This document shows, in pieces, positions 33,217-43,913 of a stretch of DNA of 64,000 bases. Origin of the DNA: Youhaiella tibetensis (GTDB lineage Bacteria; Pseudomonadota; Alphaproteobacteria; Rhizobiales; Devosiaceae); contig NZ_CP041690.1 in the NCBI RefSeq assembly GCF_008000755.1, forward strand, positions 2,791,260-2,855,259. Direction: 5' to 3'. Position 1 is the first letter of the stretch. Each line of letters begins with the position of its first letter. Both the position numbers and the translations under genes were made by a program. The notes under the pieces are model-generated. The model had not been told where the DNA came from. It searched no databases and saw only the letters and a program-made list of their open reading frames with translations.

Positions 33217-33974
33217 TGGGAAGCCGGGAGCCTCCATCCGGCCTCCCCGCGTCCGCCGATGGCGGGCTGAACGAGTTCACTCCCGGCCTGCTGAGCCCCA
33301 CCGATCACCACGCCGGCCACCGGCAGCGCGCCCGCGACCGCTTCCTCAAGGTCGGTGCCGAGGCCATGGAGGATTACGAGCTCCTCGAGCTCGCCCTCCA
33401 CATCCTCCTGCCCCGCCGCGACACCAAGGCTCTCGCCAAGCAGCTCCTTGCCCGCTTCGGCTCGTTCTCCGGCGTCTTCGCCGCTCCGCCCGAACGCCTG
33501 GCCGAAATCAACGGGCTGGGCGAAACCACTATCGCCAATCTCAAGGTAATGCAGGCGGTCGGCCAACGCTTCGGGCGCGACAAGGTGCGCCACGGCCAGC
33601 CGATCCTCGGTTCCTGGTCCGAATTGCTCGATTACTGTCACGCCCAGATGGCCTTCGAGAACATCGAGCAGTTCCGCATCCTGTTTCTCGACAAGAAGAA
33701 CCGCCTCATCGCCGACGAAGTCCAGCAGCGCGGCACCGTCGATCACACCCCGGTCTACCCGCGCGAGGTGATCAAGCGCACGCTCGAGCTCTCCGCCACC
33801 GCCATCATCCTCGTGCACAATCACCCCTCGGGCGACCCCTCCCCCTCGGCGGCCGACGTGCAGATGACGCGCGCCATCGTCGATGTGGCCAAACCCCTCG
33901 GCATCACCGTCCACGACCACATCATCATCGGAAAATCCGGCCACGCCTCGCTGCGCGGCCTCAAGCTATTCTGA
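33216..33974 (+). CDS. radC: RadC/JAB-domain protein
   Basis: A 252-residue protein of the RadC family. An N-terminal helix-hairpin-helix part ([25 protein letters not shown]-type, residues about 75-105) is followed by a JAMM metalloprotease-like domain with the E...HxHPSGDPxPSxxD motif: [20 protein letters not shown]. The RadC label is historical, since the original radC mutation proved to lie in recG; the biochemical role is unsettled. ATG 33216 is coupled to map by TGATG. It overlaps the convergent CelD-type gene by nine bases at the 3' ends. Confidence 0.9.
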   Translation: MGSREPPSGLPASADGGLNEFTPGLLSPTDHHAGHRQRARDRFLKVGAEAMEDYELLELALHILLPRRDTKALAKQLLARFGSFSGVFAAPPERLAEINGLGETTIANLKVMQAVGQRFGRDKVRHGQPILGSWSELLDYCHAQMAFENIEQFRILFLDKKNRLIADEVQQRGTVDHTPVYPREVIKRTLELSATAIILVHNHPSGDPSPSAADVQMTRAIVDVAKPLGITVHDHIIIGKSGHASLRGLKLF

Positions 33975-35168
33975 GGCCGGCGCCGGCTTGGCCGACTTGC
34001 GCAGCGACTGCACCAGGTTGCGCAACCGCGTATTGGACTTGATGGCGTGCCGCGCAGAGTGCCAACCCTTGTGGGCCTTGGCTGCGATCCAGCCGCGGAT
34101 CGTGAGCGGCAGGTAATGATGCCTAACCGCGATCTGCTCGTTGCACCAGTGGCGCTTCTCGTCGGTGAACCCCACGCCCATGTCGAAGACGCGGTGGCCC
34201 GCATCGAACACCGTCTGCATCACCCGGAGCAGGCACTGCTTGCCGGGCGACCCGACCTGGATCGCCTCGTCCTCGCTCATCGAGGAAATGAGGCAGAAGA
34301 GCCTGTCGCCATGCGCGATGTTGTAGCGCACCGCCACGATCTCGCCGTTGAGCCTGAGCACGTGAAGCTTGACCGGCACCCGCGACCCCGGCGCCACCGT
34401 CGCATCGTAGAACGCCCGCGTCTTTTCACAGGCAAAGGGATCGCGCACGCCCATCTTGACGAAGCGCGCCGCGCGCTGCCGGAACATCACGTCGAGCACG
34501 GCGAGGGCATCGGGTCCGCTTCCAAGCTCCTCGAACGTCACCGTTCCCAGCGCGTCCAGCCGGTCGCCCTGCTGGCGGTCGTGCTTGCGGCGCGATTTGG
34601 AGCGCTGCGTCGTATTGGCTTCGTCCCAGCTCGAAAAATGCGAGCGGTAGAGGATATCGGCCTCCAGCCGCTCCCCCAGCTCCGCAAAGATCGGGTCGGC
34701 CGGCAGGTATTTGAGGGACACGATATCCACGTCCTGCACCGCCTCGGTCATCGCCAGCCAGAGCGTGCGGCGCTGATGCGGCGTCAGCGTTTCGAGCCGC
34801 TCCCGATCCAGCAGCGGCGCGTTGGCGCCCACATGCGATCCGGCGAACCAGCTCAGCACCCGGATACCCCCGACATTGCGACGCTTGAGCGGCATGAAGG
34901 CCAGCGGCTCTCCATCGAGCCAGGCGGTGACGAAATACTGGTCGTCTTCCGGCGTTTCGAATGCGTGCGCCCACTGGCGCACGAAATCGAAATCCTGCCC
35001 CGGCGATTCAACGCTCGTGGCAAGGGCGCGCCAGGTCTGCTCGACCTCGTCGATGCAATGGCTGACGCTGACGGCGAATTCGGATGCCGAAGCCCAAGCG
35101 GACGTGTGCCCGCCGACTCCGGCAAGCCCAAGCGTCATCGTATCGACCGCGGCTTCGCTATGTGCCAT
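33966..35168 (-). CDS. CelD/BcsL-type GNAT acetyltransferase
   Basis: A 400-residue protein of the Acetyltransf_6 type, made of two GNAT-like halves. [20 protein letters not shown] followed by [20 protein letters not shown] and [17 protein letters not shown] is the family signature near residues 290-350. A first half has [15 protein letters not shown]. Such proteins modify exopolysaccharides or cellulose in Rhizobiales, but no polysaccharide genes are next to this one. The start is ATG 35168; GTG 35177 three codons upstream is an alternative. Confidence 0.82.
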   Translation of the reverse strand: MAHSEAAVDTMTLGLAGVGGHTSAWASASEFAVSVSHCIDEVEQTWRALATSVESPGQDFDFVRQWAHAFETPEDDQYFVTAWLDGEPLAFMPLKRRNVGGIRVLSWFAGSHVGANAPLLDRERLETLTPHQRRTLWLAMTEAVQDVDIVSLKYLPADPIFAELGERLEADILYRSHFSSWDEANTTQRSKSRRKHDRQQGDRLDALGTVTFEELGSGPDALAVLDVMFRQRAARFVKMGVRDPFACEKTRAFYDATVAPGSRVPVKLHVLRLNGEIVAVRYNIAHGDRLFCLISSMSEDEAIQVGSPGKQCLLRVMQTVFDAGHRVFDMGVGFTDEKRHWCNEQIAVRHHYLPLTIRGWIAAKAHKGWHSARHAIKSNTRLRNLVQSLRKSAKPAPASE

Positions 35169-35263
35169 GTCCCCCACTCTCGGCTGCGAACGCTGAAAAT
35201 CTCAGCGTAACAATGCCGTGAACCAACCGGCAGTGGGGAAGCTTTTGGCCAAAAGGGTTAAGA

Positions 35264-36001
35264 TCAGCCGAACTGGCTGAGCATCGGGAAGGTTTCGAGG
35301 AACCAGTAGGATAGCCGCGTGAAGTTGCCGGTGAGGAAGAGCACGCCGGTAAGCACCAGCAATCCGCCCATCACCTTTTCGACCGTGCCCAGGTGCTTCT
35401 TGAACGTATCGAAGAACGTCAGGAACGGCCCCACGGCAATACCGGCCAGCAGGAACGGCACGCCCAGCCCGAGCGAATAGACCAGCAGCAGCGCCGCGCC
35501 CTCATAGGCGGTCGACTGGCTAGCCGCCACGCTCAGGATCGCCGCCAGCACCGGCCCGATGCAGGGCGTCCAGCCGATGGCGAAGGCCAGCCCCAGCATG
35601 AACCCGCCCAGCGGTCCGCTTGCCGCGCCCGGCCCGTTGTGCCGGATCTGCCGGTCGAGAATGCCGATGCGATAGACACCCAGGAAGTGCAGCCCCATCG
35701 CGATGATCATCAGCCCCGCGATCGGGGTCAGGATCGGCAGCGCCTGGCGGAAGGCCTGCCCGAAGGCGGTCGCCGTTGCGCCGAGCGTCACGAAGACCAC
35801 CGCGAACCCCGCGATGAAGAACAGCGCCGTCACCACCGTACGCATGTAGAGCGTCCGCGAGTCGCGGCTGGCGTCGCGCATCTGGTCGAAGCTCGCCCCG
35901 CTCATATAGGTGAGGTACGGCGGCACCAGCGGCAGGACGCAGGGGCTCAGGAAGCTCAGCACGCCAGCGCCGAACACCACCGGCAAGGAAAATCCGAACA
36001 T
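35264..36001 (-). CDS. ccdA: Cytochrome c biogenesis protein CcdA
   Basis: A 245-residue, six-helix inner-membrane thiol-disulfide exchanger. The two redox Cys are in SFLSPCVLPLVPPYLTYMSG and in AIGWTPCIGPVLAAIL. The family passes electrons from cytosolic thioredoxin to periplasmic partners for cytochrome c maturation or disulfide reduction. No ccmG, thioredoxin or cytochrome gene is next to it, so its partner is unknown. The start is ATG 36001 with GGAG five bases upstream. Confidence 0.93.
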   Translation of the reverse strand: MFGFSLPVVFGAGVLSFLSPCVLPLVPPYLTYMSGASFDQMRDASRDSRTLYMRTVVTALFFIAGFAVVFVTLGATATAFGQAFRQALPILTPIAGLMIIAMGLHFLGVYRIGILDRQIRHNGPGAASGPLGGFMLGLAFAIGWTPCIGPVLAAILSVAASQSTAYEGAALLLVYSLGLGVPFLLAGIAVGPFLTFFDTFKKHLGTVEKVMGGLLVLTGVLFLTGNFTRLSYWFLETFPMLSQFG

Positions 36002-36190
36002 GGTCACTCCGTTTCGCCCGGCTCTTGTAGCCGAGTGGTCCCTTTATGCAACCGGACCGGATGCCGCTCCCGCCGTTGTGATTTGCAGCCTTAGCCTAAG
36101 GAAGCACGCGCTGCCTCTTGTACCGGAGGCCCCATAGGGTTAAGCACCGCTGCAACTCCCAATACATCCGCAAGAAGGCCGGAGGCGCCC

Positions 36191-36871
36191 GTGACCAGCC
36201 GACCCATCAAGATCGCTCCCTCGATCCTCTCCGCCGACTTCTCGCGGCTGGGCGACGAGGTGAAGGCCATCGACCAGGCCGGGGCCGACTACATCCACAT
36301 CGACGTCATGGATGGCCACTTCGTCCCCAATATCAGCTTCGGCCCGGTGGTGATCTCGTCCATCCGCGAGGTCACGGCCAAGCCCTTCGACGTGCACCTG
36401 ATGATCGCTCCCGTCGATCCCTACATCCAGGCCTTCGCCAAGGCGGGCGCCGACATCATCACCGTCCACGCCGAGGCCGGTCCGCACCTGCACCGCACGC
36501 TCCAGGCCATCCGCGCAGAGGGCAAGAAGGCTGGCGTGGTCATCAATCCGGCCACGCCCGTCTCGGCGCTCGAACTGGTCATCGACTATGTCGACCTGCT
36601 GCTCATCATGAGCGTCAATCCCGGTTTCGGCGGCCAGAGCTTCATTCCCGAGTCGCTCACCAAGCTCCGCCAGGCCAAGGCCCTGATCGGCGGCCGCGAT
36701 ATCGACCTCGAGATCGATGGCGGCGTCACCGCCGACAATGCCGGCGAGATCGCCCGCGCCGGCGCCAATGTCTTCGTGGCCGGCAGTTCCGTCTATCACG
36801 GCAACGACCCGGCCACCTACGCGGCCCGCATCGCCGCAATCCGCAATGCCGCTCAGACCGTTACGGCCTGA
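36191..36871 (+). CDS. rpe: Ribulose-phosphate 3-epimerase
   Basis: A 226-residue TIM-barrel enzyme interconverting ribulose 5-phosphate and xylulose 5-phosphate. Signatures are [48 protein letters not shown] and [14 protein letters not shown]; the metal-binding His and Asp residues are all present. The start is GTG 36191, with GGAGG five bases before it. purB follows after 36 bases and is probably cotranscribed, linking pentose phosphates to purine synthesis. Confidence 0.95.
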   Translation: MTSRPIKIAPSILSADFSRLGDEVKAIDQAGADYIHIDVMDGHFVPNISFGPVVISSIREVTAKPFDVHLMIAPVDPYIQAFAKAGADIITVHAEAGPHLHRTLQAIRAEGKKAGVVINPATPVSALELVIDYVDLLLIMSVNPGFGGQSFIPESLTKLRQAKALIGGRDIDLEIDGGVTADNAGEIARAGANVFVAGSSVYHGNDPATYAARIAAIRNAAQTVTA

Positions 36872-36907
36872 TCCGGACTCAACTTCTTAAGCCGAGAGCC
36901 CAAGCCC

Positions 36908-38227
<1,320 letters not shown>

Positions 38228-38287
38228 GTAGCCCCGCTTCCGCTCCTCCACGAACTCTCGGAGGAGACACCGACCGATTCCCACCGC

Positions 38288-38331
38288 CTCCCTCCCCCTT
38301 GTGGGGAGGGACCGAGGGTGGGAGCAGGCCC
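38288..38331. repeat. REP-like intergenic element, copy 1
   Basis: A 44-base element that begins CTCCCTCCCCCTTGTGGGGA; the inner part forms a hairpin (CCCTCCCCC with GGGGAGGG around CTTGT). A second copy at 42464-42507 differs at four positions. It lies between purB and the GNAT gene. Confidence 0.75.
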
Positions 38332-38444
38332 CAGACCAGACATCATCCTCCTTACCCGTTGCTTGGGACGCCCCAGGCGACCCCAACCTATTGCGCCCGC
38401 CTGCCGACTTCCCTAAGCCTGCCTGCAAGGTCCGGAGTCACGCC

Positions 38445-38858
38445 ATGCCCATCACCTACGCCCGGGAGCTCGATCTCACCGCCGCCGAGTACATCGCCTG
38501 CGTCGGTCGCACGACCCTGGGCGAAGGGCGGCCCCTGGGAAACCCTGTACGCATCCAGGCCATGCTCGACAATTCCGGCCTTGTCGTCACCGCGCGCGAC
38601 GAGACGGGCGAACTGCTCGGCCTCTTCCGGGGCATTACTGATTGGGACTGGGTGTGCTATTGCGCCGACCTGGCCGTCATCGATGGCCAGCAGGGCAAGG
38701 GGATCGGCAAGGCCTTGATGGACAAGGCCGCCCAGGTTCTCGGTCCCCGCGTCGCCATCACTCTCCTGGCCAAGCCGCAGGCCGAGGGTTTCTATCGCGC
38801 CATCGGCATGAGCCAGCCCATGGCAGCCTTCTTCCGTCCAAGGACAGATCGCTCATGA
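38445..38858 (+). CDS. GNAT family N-acetyltransferase
   Basis: A 137-residue small acetyltransferase. The acetyl-CoA loop is DLAVIDGQQGKGIGKALMDK, and the last motif is PQAEGFYRAIGM. The substrate is unknown. GGAG lies nine bases before ATG 38445. Its stop overlaps the start of the following hydrolase gene (ATGA). Confidence 0.87.
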   Translation: MPITYARELDLTAAEYIACVGRTTLGEGRPLGNPVRIQAMLDNSGLVVTARDETGELLGLFRGITDWDWVCYCADLAVIDGQQGKGIGKALMDKAAQVLGPRVAITLLAKPQAEGFYRAIGMSQPMAAFFRPRTDRS

Positions 38859-39409
38859 GAATTTCGGAAGTCGACATCCTGATCGTGCCCGGCCTGGGCA
38901 ATTCGGGGCCCGAACACTGGCAACGCCGCTGGGGCAGCCGCTTCTCCACCGCCGCCGTGGTCGAGCAGGACGATTGGGATCATCCCAGCCTCGAGCCGTG
39001 GGTATCCACCCTCGAGCGCGCCATCATGATGGCCACCCGCCCGGTCATCCTTATCGGCCATTCGCTCGGCGTTTCCGCCATTGCCCACACCGCCCAGCGC
39101 CTGAAGGACACCAAGGTGCGTGGCGCCTTCCTCGTTTCGGCGCCCGACCTCGACAATCCCGCCGTCCCGGCCGAGACCGCCCCCTTCAAGGACGTCCCGC
39201 GCGATCCCCTGCCCTTCCCCTCGATGCTGGTCGCCTCGAGCGACGATCCCTTCTGCTCGCTCGACCGCGCCGTCGAATTCGCCACCTGCTGGGCCTCCGA
39301 CTTCCACGAAGCCGGCCCCTCCGGCCACATCAACGTCGCCTCCGGCCACGGCCCCTGGCCCGAAGGCCTTCTCATGTTCACCCGCCTTATGCAGCGCCTG
39401 AAGAGCTGA
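38855..39409 (+). CDS. RBBP9/YdeN family alpha/beta hydrolase
   Basis: A 184-residue serine hydrolase-like protein. DILIVPGLGNSGPEHWQRRW is the family opening, the nucleophile elbow is LIGHSLG, the acid is in VASSDDPFC and the His is in PSGHINVASG. The family includes YdeN and RBBP9, small hydrolases of unknown natural substrate. Translationally coupled to the GNAT gene by ATGA. A hairpin follows at 39440. Confidence 0.9.
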   Translation: MRISEVDILIVPGLGNSGPEHWQRRWGSRFSTAAVVEQDDWDHPSLEPWVSTLERAIMMATRPVILIGHSLGVSAIAHTAQRLKDTKVRGAFLVSAPDLDNPAVPAETAPFKDVPRDPLPFPSMLVASSDDPFCSLDRAVEFATCWASDFHEAGPSGHINVASGHGPWPEGLLMFTRLMQRLKS

Positions 39410-39439
39410 GGCCCACCAAACCGCCGCCTGAAAGCAAAA

Positions 39440-39461
39440 CGGCGAGGGTTGCCCCTCGCCG
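39440..39461. terminator. Hairpin between convergent genes, possible terminator
   Basis: CGGCGAGGG and CCCTCGCCG, nine pairs with a loop of TTGC, but only CTTCGCATTT follows, so it is a weak U tract on the plus strand. On the minus strand the DUF1476 gene ends just right of it and CAAAAC flanks it. Confidence 0.5.
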
Positions 39462-39488
39462 CTTCGCATTTCCTGCCTGCGCGAAGGC

Positions 39489-39812
39489 TCAGCCTTCGGC
39501 GGCGACCTGCTCGCGGGCCACGTTGACCAACTGCACCATCTTCTGGCGAATCACGTCCTCGCCCACGCTGATGCCCTTGGCCTTGATGTCGCCGGACACC
39601 TTGCGGAACACGTCCTCGTCGCCCGCTTCCTCGAAGTCGGCGGCCACCACTTCGGCGGCATAGGCCTTGGCTTCCTCGGCGTTGAGGCCCATCAGCTCCG
39701 CGGCCCAGATGCCGAGCAGCTTGTTGCGGCGAGCCTCAGCCTTGAAGCGGAGTGTGGCGTCGTGGGCAAACTTGGCTTCGTAGCCCTTTTCACGATCGTC
39801 AAAGCTGGCCAA
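39489..39812 (-). CDS. DUF1476 family protein, F1-ATPase inhibitor zeta-like
   Basis: A 107-residue helical protein. ASFDDREKGYEAKFAHDATL then RFKAEARRNKLLGIWAAELM is the DUF1476 signature. The Paracoccus denitrificans zeta subunit, which inhibits F1-ATPase by its N-terminal segment, belongs to this family, so a similar energy-saving role is likely here. The start is taken as TTG 39812, with GGGAGA eight bases before; a longer frame to 40415 is antisense to purC. It is divergent from purC. Confidence 0.88.
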   Translation of the reverse strand: MASFDDREKGYEAKFAHDATLRFKAEARRNKLLGIWAAELMGLNAEEAKAYAAEVVAADFEEAGDEDVFRKVSGDIKAKGISVGEDVIRQKMVQLVNVAREQVAAEG

Positions 39813-40007
39813 TTGCAGGCTCTCCCGTTTGTCGAAAAACTGGTTGAGCACATAATGGGTTCGCCGCCCTAAATCAACGTCCGCGATGGTCGCAATGCCG
39901 CACTGGGCGGGGCTTTCCGCAAAAGCGCTTGCAATTGTGACCGGATTCGGCGCATGAAGCGCCCACTCCATTTCCCGCAACCTTGATTGACGAACGGACA
40001 GTCTGCC

Positions 40008-40772
40008 ATGAACCGTCGGCGCAGGATCTATGAGGGCAAGGCCAAGATTCTCTACGAGGGTCCCGAGCCGGGCACGCTCGTTCAGTATTTCAAGGACGAC
40101 GCCACGGCCGGCAACGGCGCCAAGCACGAAGTGATCGACGGCAAGGGCGTTCTCAACAACCGCATCTCCGAGTTCATCTTCTCGCGGTTGAACACCCTCG
40201 GCATTCCGACCCATTTCATCCGCCGCATCAACATGCGCGAGCAACTGATCAAGGAAGTCGAGATTATCCCGCTCGAGGTCGTCGTGCGCAACGTCGCCGC
40301 CGGCTCGCTGGTCAAGCGCCTCGGGCTCGAGGCTGGTACCCAGCTCCCCCGCTCGATCATCGAATTCTACTACAAGGACGACGCCCTCAACGACCCGATG
40401 GTCTCTGAGGAACACGTCACCGCCTTTGGTTGGGCGACCCCCCAGGAACTCGACGACATCATGGCCCTCGCCATCCGCGTCAACGACTTTCTCACGGGCC
40501 TCTTCATGGGCGTCGGCATCCAGCTCGTCGATTTCAAGATCGAGTGCGGCCGCCTCTATGAGGGCGACCTCATGCGGATCGTCCTCGCCGACGAGATCTC
40601 GCCGGACAATTGCCGCCTGTGGGACATCAAGACCCGCAACAAGCTCGACAAGGATCGCTTCCGCGAGGACCTCGGCGGCCTGGTCGATGCCTACCGCGAA
40701 GTGGCCCAGCGTCTCGGCATCCTGACCGAGACCGATAACGCTCTGGCCACCGGCCCGAGACTCGTGCAGTAA
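40008..40772 (+). CDS. purC: SAICAR synthetase (phosphoribosylaminoimidazole-succinocarboxamide synthase)
   Basis: A 254-residue enzyme joining CAIR and aspartate with ATP in purine synthesis. [20 protein letters not shown] starts the ATP-grasp-like fold; [16 protein letters not shown], the later [20 protein letters not shown] and [12 protein letters not shown] are signatures. The start is ATG 40008; the frame opens at 39987 without need. It heads the purC-purS run. Confidence 0.96.
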   Translation: MNRRRRIYEGKAKILYEGPEPGTLVQYFKDDATAGNGAKHEVIDGKGVLNNRISEFIFSRLNTLGIPTHFIRRINMREQLIKEVEIIPLEVVVRNVAAGSLVKRLGLEAGTQLPRSIIEFYYKDDALNDPMVSEEHVTAFGWATPQELDDIMALAIRVNDFLTGLFMGVGIQLVDFKIECGRLYEGDLMRIVLADEISPDNCRLWDIKTRNKLDKDRFREDLGGLVDAYREVAQRLGILTETDNALATGPRLVQ

Positions 40773-40799
40773 GACAATACGTTCCAGTACGGATCACCG

Positions 40800-41042
40800 A
40801 TGAAAGCCCGCGTCACCGTTACCCTCAAGTCCGGCGTCCTCGACCCTCAGGGCCAGGCCATCGTCGGCTCGCTCACTTCCCTCGGCTTCGAGGGCATCAA
40901 CGGCGTGCGCCAGGGCAAGGTCTTCGACGTGAACCTGGCTGAAACCGATCCGGACAAGGCCAAGGCGCTTCTCAACGACATGTGCGAGAAGCTCCTGGCC
41001 AATACTGTGATCGAAAACTACGCCGTCGAACTCCTCGATTAA
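40800..41042 (+). CDS. purS: Formylglycinamidine ribonucleotide synthetase subunit PurS
   Basis: An 80-residue subunit of the three-part FGAM synthetase (PurS, PurQ, PurL) that carries out step four of purine synthesis. KARVTVTLKSGVLDPQGQAI, then GINGVRQGKVFDVNL, is the PurS fold. It lies 27 bases after purC. The order then becomes unusual, since a 29-codon ORF and an acyltransferase gene lie between it and purQ. Confidence 0.95.
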   Translation: MKARVTVTLKSGVLDPQGQAIVGSLTSLGFEGINGVRQGKVFDVNLAETDPDKAKALLNDMCEKLLANTVIENYAVELLD

Positions 41043-41110
41043 CGCTTTCCCAACTTTTTCAGCAGCATTTGGATCGGTGCGCCCCCAGTGTGGCGCAGGA
41101 ACCTCCGCAC

Positions 41111-41200
41111 ATGATCAAGACCCTGTCACTCTCGGCGCTCTTTTTCCTCGTTCTCGGCCTGCTCTTTGCGGCCTACGCTTCGGTGCCCGTGCCGCTTTAG
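41111..41200 (+). CDS. Tiny hydrophobic membrane peptide (29 residues)
   Basis: A short ORF ATG 41111 to stop 41200 encoding a 29-residue peptide, with AGGA about ten bases upstream. The sequence MIKTLSLSALFFLVLGLLFA then AYASVPVPL is a single predicted membrane helix with a basic N-terminus. It could be a membrane-associated small protein. I give it modest confidence, since it rests on composition and position alone. Confidence 0.4.
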   Translation: MIKTLSLSALFFLVLGLLFAAYASVPVPL

Positions 41201-41319
41201 GCGCGAATTCGATTCAAATTTTATCGATTAAGCATTTCCCTTAAGCACGTCAGCAGCTTGCGCGAGCGGATCGCGCGCTGCCAGACTATCTTGCCGCCAT
41301 CCAAACAAGGACCAGCGGC

Positions 41320-42405
41320 ATGTCGGGGCAATCCAATCGTCTTTCCTGGGTCGATACGGCCAAGGGTATCTCGATCATCCTCGTGGTGATGATGCATTCT
41401 GCCTATGGCGTCGGTGAAGAGACCGGCGGCACCGGCATCCTGCATTGGATCATCGGCTTCGCCACCCCCTTCCGCATGCCCGAATTCTTCATGATCTCGG
41501 GCCTCTTCCTGTCCCAGGTCATCAACCGCGACTGGCAGCGCTTCGCCGATCGGCGCGTGGTGCACTATTTCTATTTCTACTTCCTCTGGGCGTTCCTGCA
41601 GATCCTGTTCAAGGTCGCCCTGGGCACTGGCGACCCCGTCGCCGCCGCCAGCTACATGGCCTGGGCCGTCATCGAACCCTATGGCGTCCTCTGGTTCATC
41701 TACATGCTCGCCGTCTTCTCGGCCGCCACCAAGCTGCTGCACGACGCCAAGGTGCCCCATGTCGTTGTCATCGGCGCCGCCGCCCTCTTGCAGATGGCCC
41801 CGGTCGCCACCGGCTCCTACATCGTCGACCAGTTCGCCGAGTACTTCGTCTACTTCTATTCCGGTTACGTCTTCGCCCCCCTCATCTTCAAGCTGGTGGA
41901 TTGGTCCATGGACCATGTCCTGCTGGCAATTCTCGGCATCGTGGCTTGGGGCCTTGTAGATGCCGCCCTCGTCTTCTCGCCCGGCTTCCAAGTCCAGCCC
42001 AAGCACATGCTCATGGGCCTGGCGGAACTGCCCGGCCTGCACCTGATCCTCGCCATCACCGGCTCGATCACCCTGTGTGTGCTGGCCGGCCTGCTCTCCA
42101 AGCTCCCGTTCATGGATTGGCTGCGCTGGCTCGGTGCCCACTCGATCGTGGTCTACCTCTCCTTCTCGATCCCCATGTCGATGACCCGCGTGATCCTGAT
42201 GAAGCTCGGCATCATCGAAAGCACCAGCGTGCTCTCGATCATCGTGATGCTCTCCGCTCTCATCGCCCCGCTCGTCCTCTACGCGGCGATCCAGGTCACC
42301 GGCTGGGGCAAGTTCCTCTTCGAGCGCCCCGCCTGGGCCCACATCCCCGGCACCCCGGGCTCGCGCAGCTACGTCAAGGCAGCCCGTCAGGCTCCGGCTG
42401 AATGA
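41320..42405 (+). CDS. Acyltransferase family 3 membrane protein
   Basis: A 361-residue, about ten-helix membrane protein of the acyltransferase 3 superfamily. SWVDTAKGISIILVVMMHSA with the conserved His in the first helix, then the FRMPEFFMISGLFLSQVINR region, are its main motifs. These proteins O-acylate polysaccharides, lipids or antibiotics in the inner membrane. The gene sits between purS and purQ, and the purine role is only positional. The gap to purQ contains a REP-like element. Confidence 0.9.
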   Translation: MSGQSNRLSWVDTAKGISIILVVMMHSAYGVGEETGGTGILHWIIGFATPFRMPEFFMISGLFLSQVINRDWQRFADRRVVHYFYFYFLWAFLQILFKVALGTGDPVAAASYMAWAVIEPYGVLWFIYMLAVFSAATKLLHDAKVPHVVVIGAAALLQMAPVATGSYIVDQFAEYFVYFYSGYVFAPLIFKLVDWSMDHVLLAILGIVAWGLVDAALVFSPGFQVQPKHMLMGLAELPGLHLILAITGSITLCVLAGLLSKLPFMDWLRWLGAHSIVVYLSFSIPMSMTRVILMKLGIIESTSVLSIIVMLSALIAPLVLYAAIQVTGWGKFLFERPAWAHIPGTPGSRSYVKAARQAPAE

Positions 42406-42463
42406 GCTAGGACGGGAGAGGCGTCGCCTCTGGAGGCATTCGGACCCGATCTCGCGAGCCGGT

Positions 42464-42507
42464 CTCCTTCCCCCTTGTGGGGAGGGAACAAGGGTGGGAG
42501 CGGGCCC
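42464..42507. repeat. REP-like intergenic element, copy 2
   Basis: A 44-base copy of the element at 38288-38331, with four mismatches. It begins CTCCTTCCCCCTTGTGGGGA. It lies in the 195-base gap between the acyltransferase gene and purQ. Confidence 0.75.
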
Positions 42508-42600
42508 AACCCACCTGAATCTCACACTCTCCCCTTGCCTTTTCCCCAAAGAGTCCGCATTAGGGCCTCGCACACCCCATACATACTGCGAGGCCACCCG

Positions 42601-43269
42601 ATGAAGTCAGCTGTCATCGTGTTCCCCGGCTCCAATCGCGACCGCGACATGATCGCGGCGCTGACCAAGATTTCAGGCGAGGCTCCGGCCGTCGTCTGGC
42701 ATCACGACAGCGAGATTCCGGATGTCGACCTGATCGTGCTTCCCGGCGGCTTCTCCTACGGTGATTACCTGCGCACCGGCGCCATCGCCGCCCGCTCCCC
42801 GATCATGAATGCGGTCCGCGAGGCTTCGGCCAGGGGCGTCCGCGTCCTCGGCGTCTGCAACGGCTTCCAGATCCTCACCGAAGCGGGCCTGCTGCCCGGC
42901 GCCCTCCTCCGCAATGCCTCGCTCAGGTTCGTCTGCCGCGAGGTCAAGCTCGAGGTCGCCAACAACCAGACCGCCTTCACGCAGGGCTACGCCCAGGGCC
43001 AGATCATCCGCTGCCCGGTCGCCCACCATGACGGCAACTACTTTGCCGATGCCGAGACCCTCAAGGCCATCGAGGACAATGGCCAGGTGGCGTTCCGCTA
43101 CGCCGAGGGCACCAACCCCAACGGCTCGCTCAACGACATCGCCGGCATCTTTAACGCCGACAAGACCGTACTGGGCCTGATGCCCCATCCGGAAAACCTC
43201 ATCGAAAGCGCCCATGGCGGCATCGATGGTCGTGGCCTCTTCGAAGGGCTGGTGCGGCAGGTCGCTTGA
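42601..43269 (+). CDS. purQ: Formylglycinamidine synthase glutaminase subunit PurQ
   Basis: A 222-residue class I glutamine amidotransferase that feeds ammonia to PurL. The nucleophile is in GVCNGFQIL, the catalytic His/Glu in [18 protein letters not shown] and [12 protein letters not shown] are typical of PurQ. The start is ATG 42601. It overlaps the next gene by one base (TGATG), which is translationally coupled. Confidence 0.96.
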   Translation: MKSAVIVFPGSNRDRDMIAALTKISGEAPAVVWHHDSEIPDVDLIVLPGGFSYGDYLRTGAIAARSPIMNAVREASARGVRVLGVCNGFQILTEAGLLPGALLRNASLRFVCREVKLEVANNQTAFTQGYAQGQIIRCPVAHHDGNYFADAETLKAIEDNGQVAFRYAEGTNPNGSLNDIAGIFNADKTVLGLMPHPENLIESAHGGIDGRGLFEGLVRQVA

Positions 43270-43913
43270 TGAACCCTCAGCGCGTCCTGACCCTGGTCGG
43301 TTTCCTGATCGGCGTGGTCGGACTGGTCCTGCAGTTCTCGATTTCCATCCCTGCCTACCTCTCGGCAGGACGAAACCTCGCGGATGCGCTGATCACCTTC
43401 TTCACCTTCTATACGATCCTCACCAATCTCGCCCTGGTGCTGATCTACCTTTCGGACCTCACCAAGGCCCAATGGCTGGGTTGGTTCCGCCTCGAGCGCA
43501 CGCGCGCCATGATGGCCGGCGCCATCCTGCTCGTCATGCTGTTCTATCACGCCCTGCTGGCCAGCCTCTGGTCGCCCGAAGGTGCCGCCTGGGTAGCCGA
43601 CAGCATCCTCCACTACGTGACGCCCATCTTCTACATCGTCTGGTGGTGGATCTTTGCCGACCACGGCAAGCTCGGCTGGCGCGACGTGCCGATGATGCTG
43701 GTGCCCTCGCTCATCTACATCGTCTGGGTGCTGCTGCGCGGGGCCGTCGTCGCCGAGTACCCCTACCCCGTGTTCAACGTCACCGAGCTGGGCTATCCCC
43801 AGGTCATGCTTAACATCGTCATCGTCGCCATCGCGCTGGCAGTCTTCTTTTGCTGCGCGCTCGCCGCTGACCGCTATCTTGCCCGTTCCTCGACCATCCG
43901 GACCCCCGAATGA
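43269..43913 (+). CDS. Pr6Pr family membrane protein
   Basis: A 214-residue protein with about six membrane helices. [20 protein letters not shown] and [15 protein letters not shown] then [19 protein letters not shown] are typical of the Pr6Pr/FAR-17a-like family, whose bacterial function is unknown. ATG 43269 overlaps the purQ stop by one base, and its own stop overlaps the purL start by four, so it is translated with both. This insertion between purQ and purL is unusual. Confidence 0.85.
   Translation: MNPQRVLTLVGFLIGVVGLVLQFSISIPAYLSAGRNLADALITFFTFYTILTNLALVLIYLSDLTKAQWLGWFRLERTRAMMAGAILLVMLFYHALLASLWSPEGAAWVADSILHYVTPIFYIVWWWIFADHGKLGWRDVPMMLVPSLIYIVWVLLRGAVVAEYPYPVFNVTELGYPQVMLNIVIVAIALAVFFCCALAADRYLARSSTIRTPE

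Noticed and set aside
41222-41241. CtrA-type box TTAA...TTAA before the acyltransferase gene
   Set aside because: The spacer is nine bases (TTAA-GCATTTCCC-TTAA), not seven.
38288-42507. Insertion sequence or mobile element bounded by the two 44-base repeats
   Set aside because: The repeats are in the same orientation, about 4.1 kb apart, and enclose ordinary core genes with no transposase. They are better read as separate dispersed elements.
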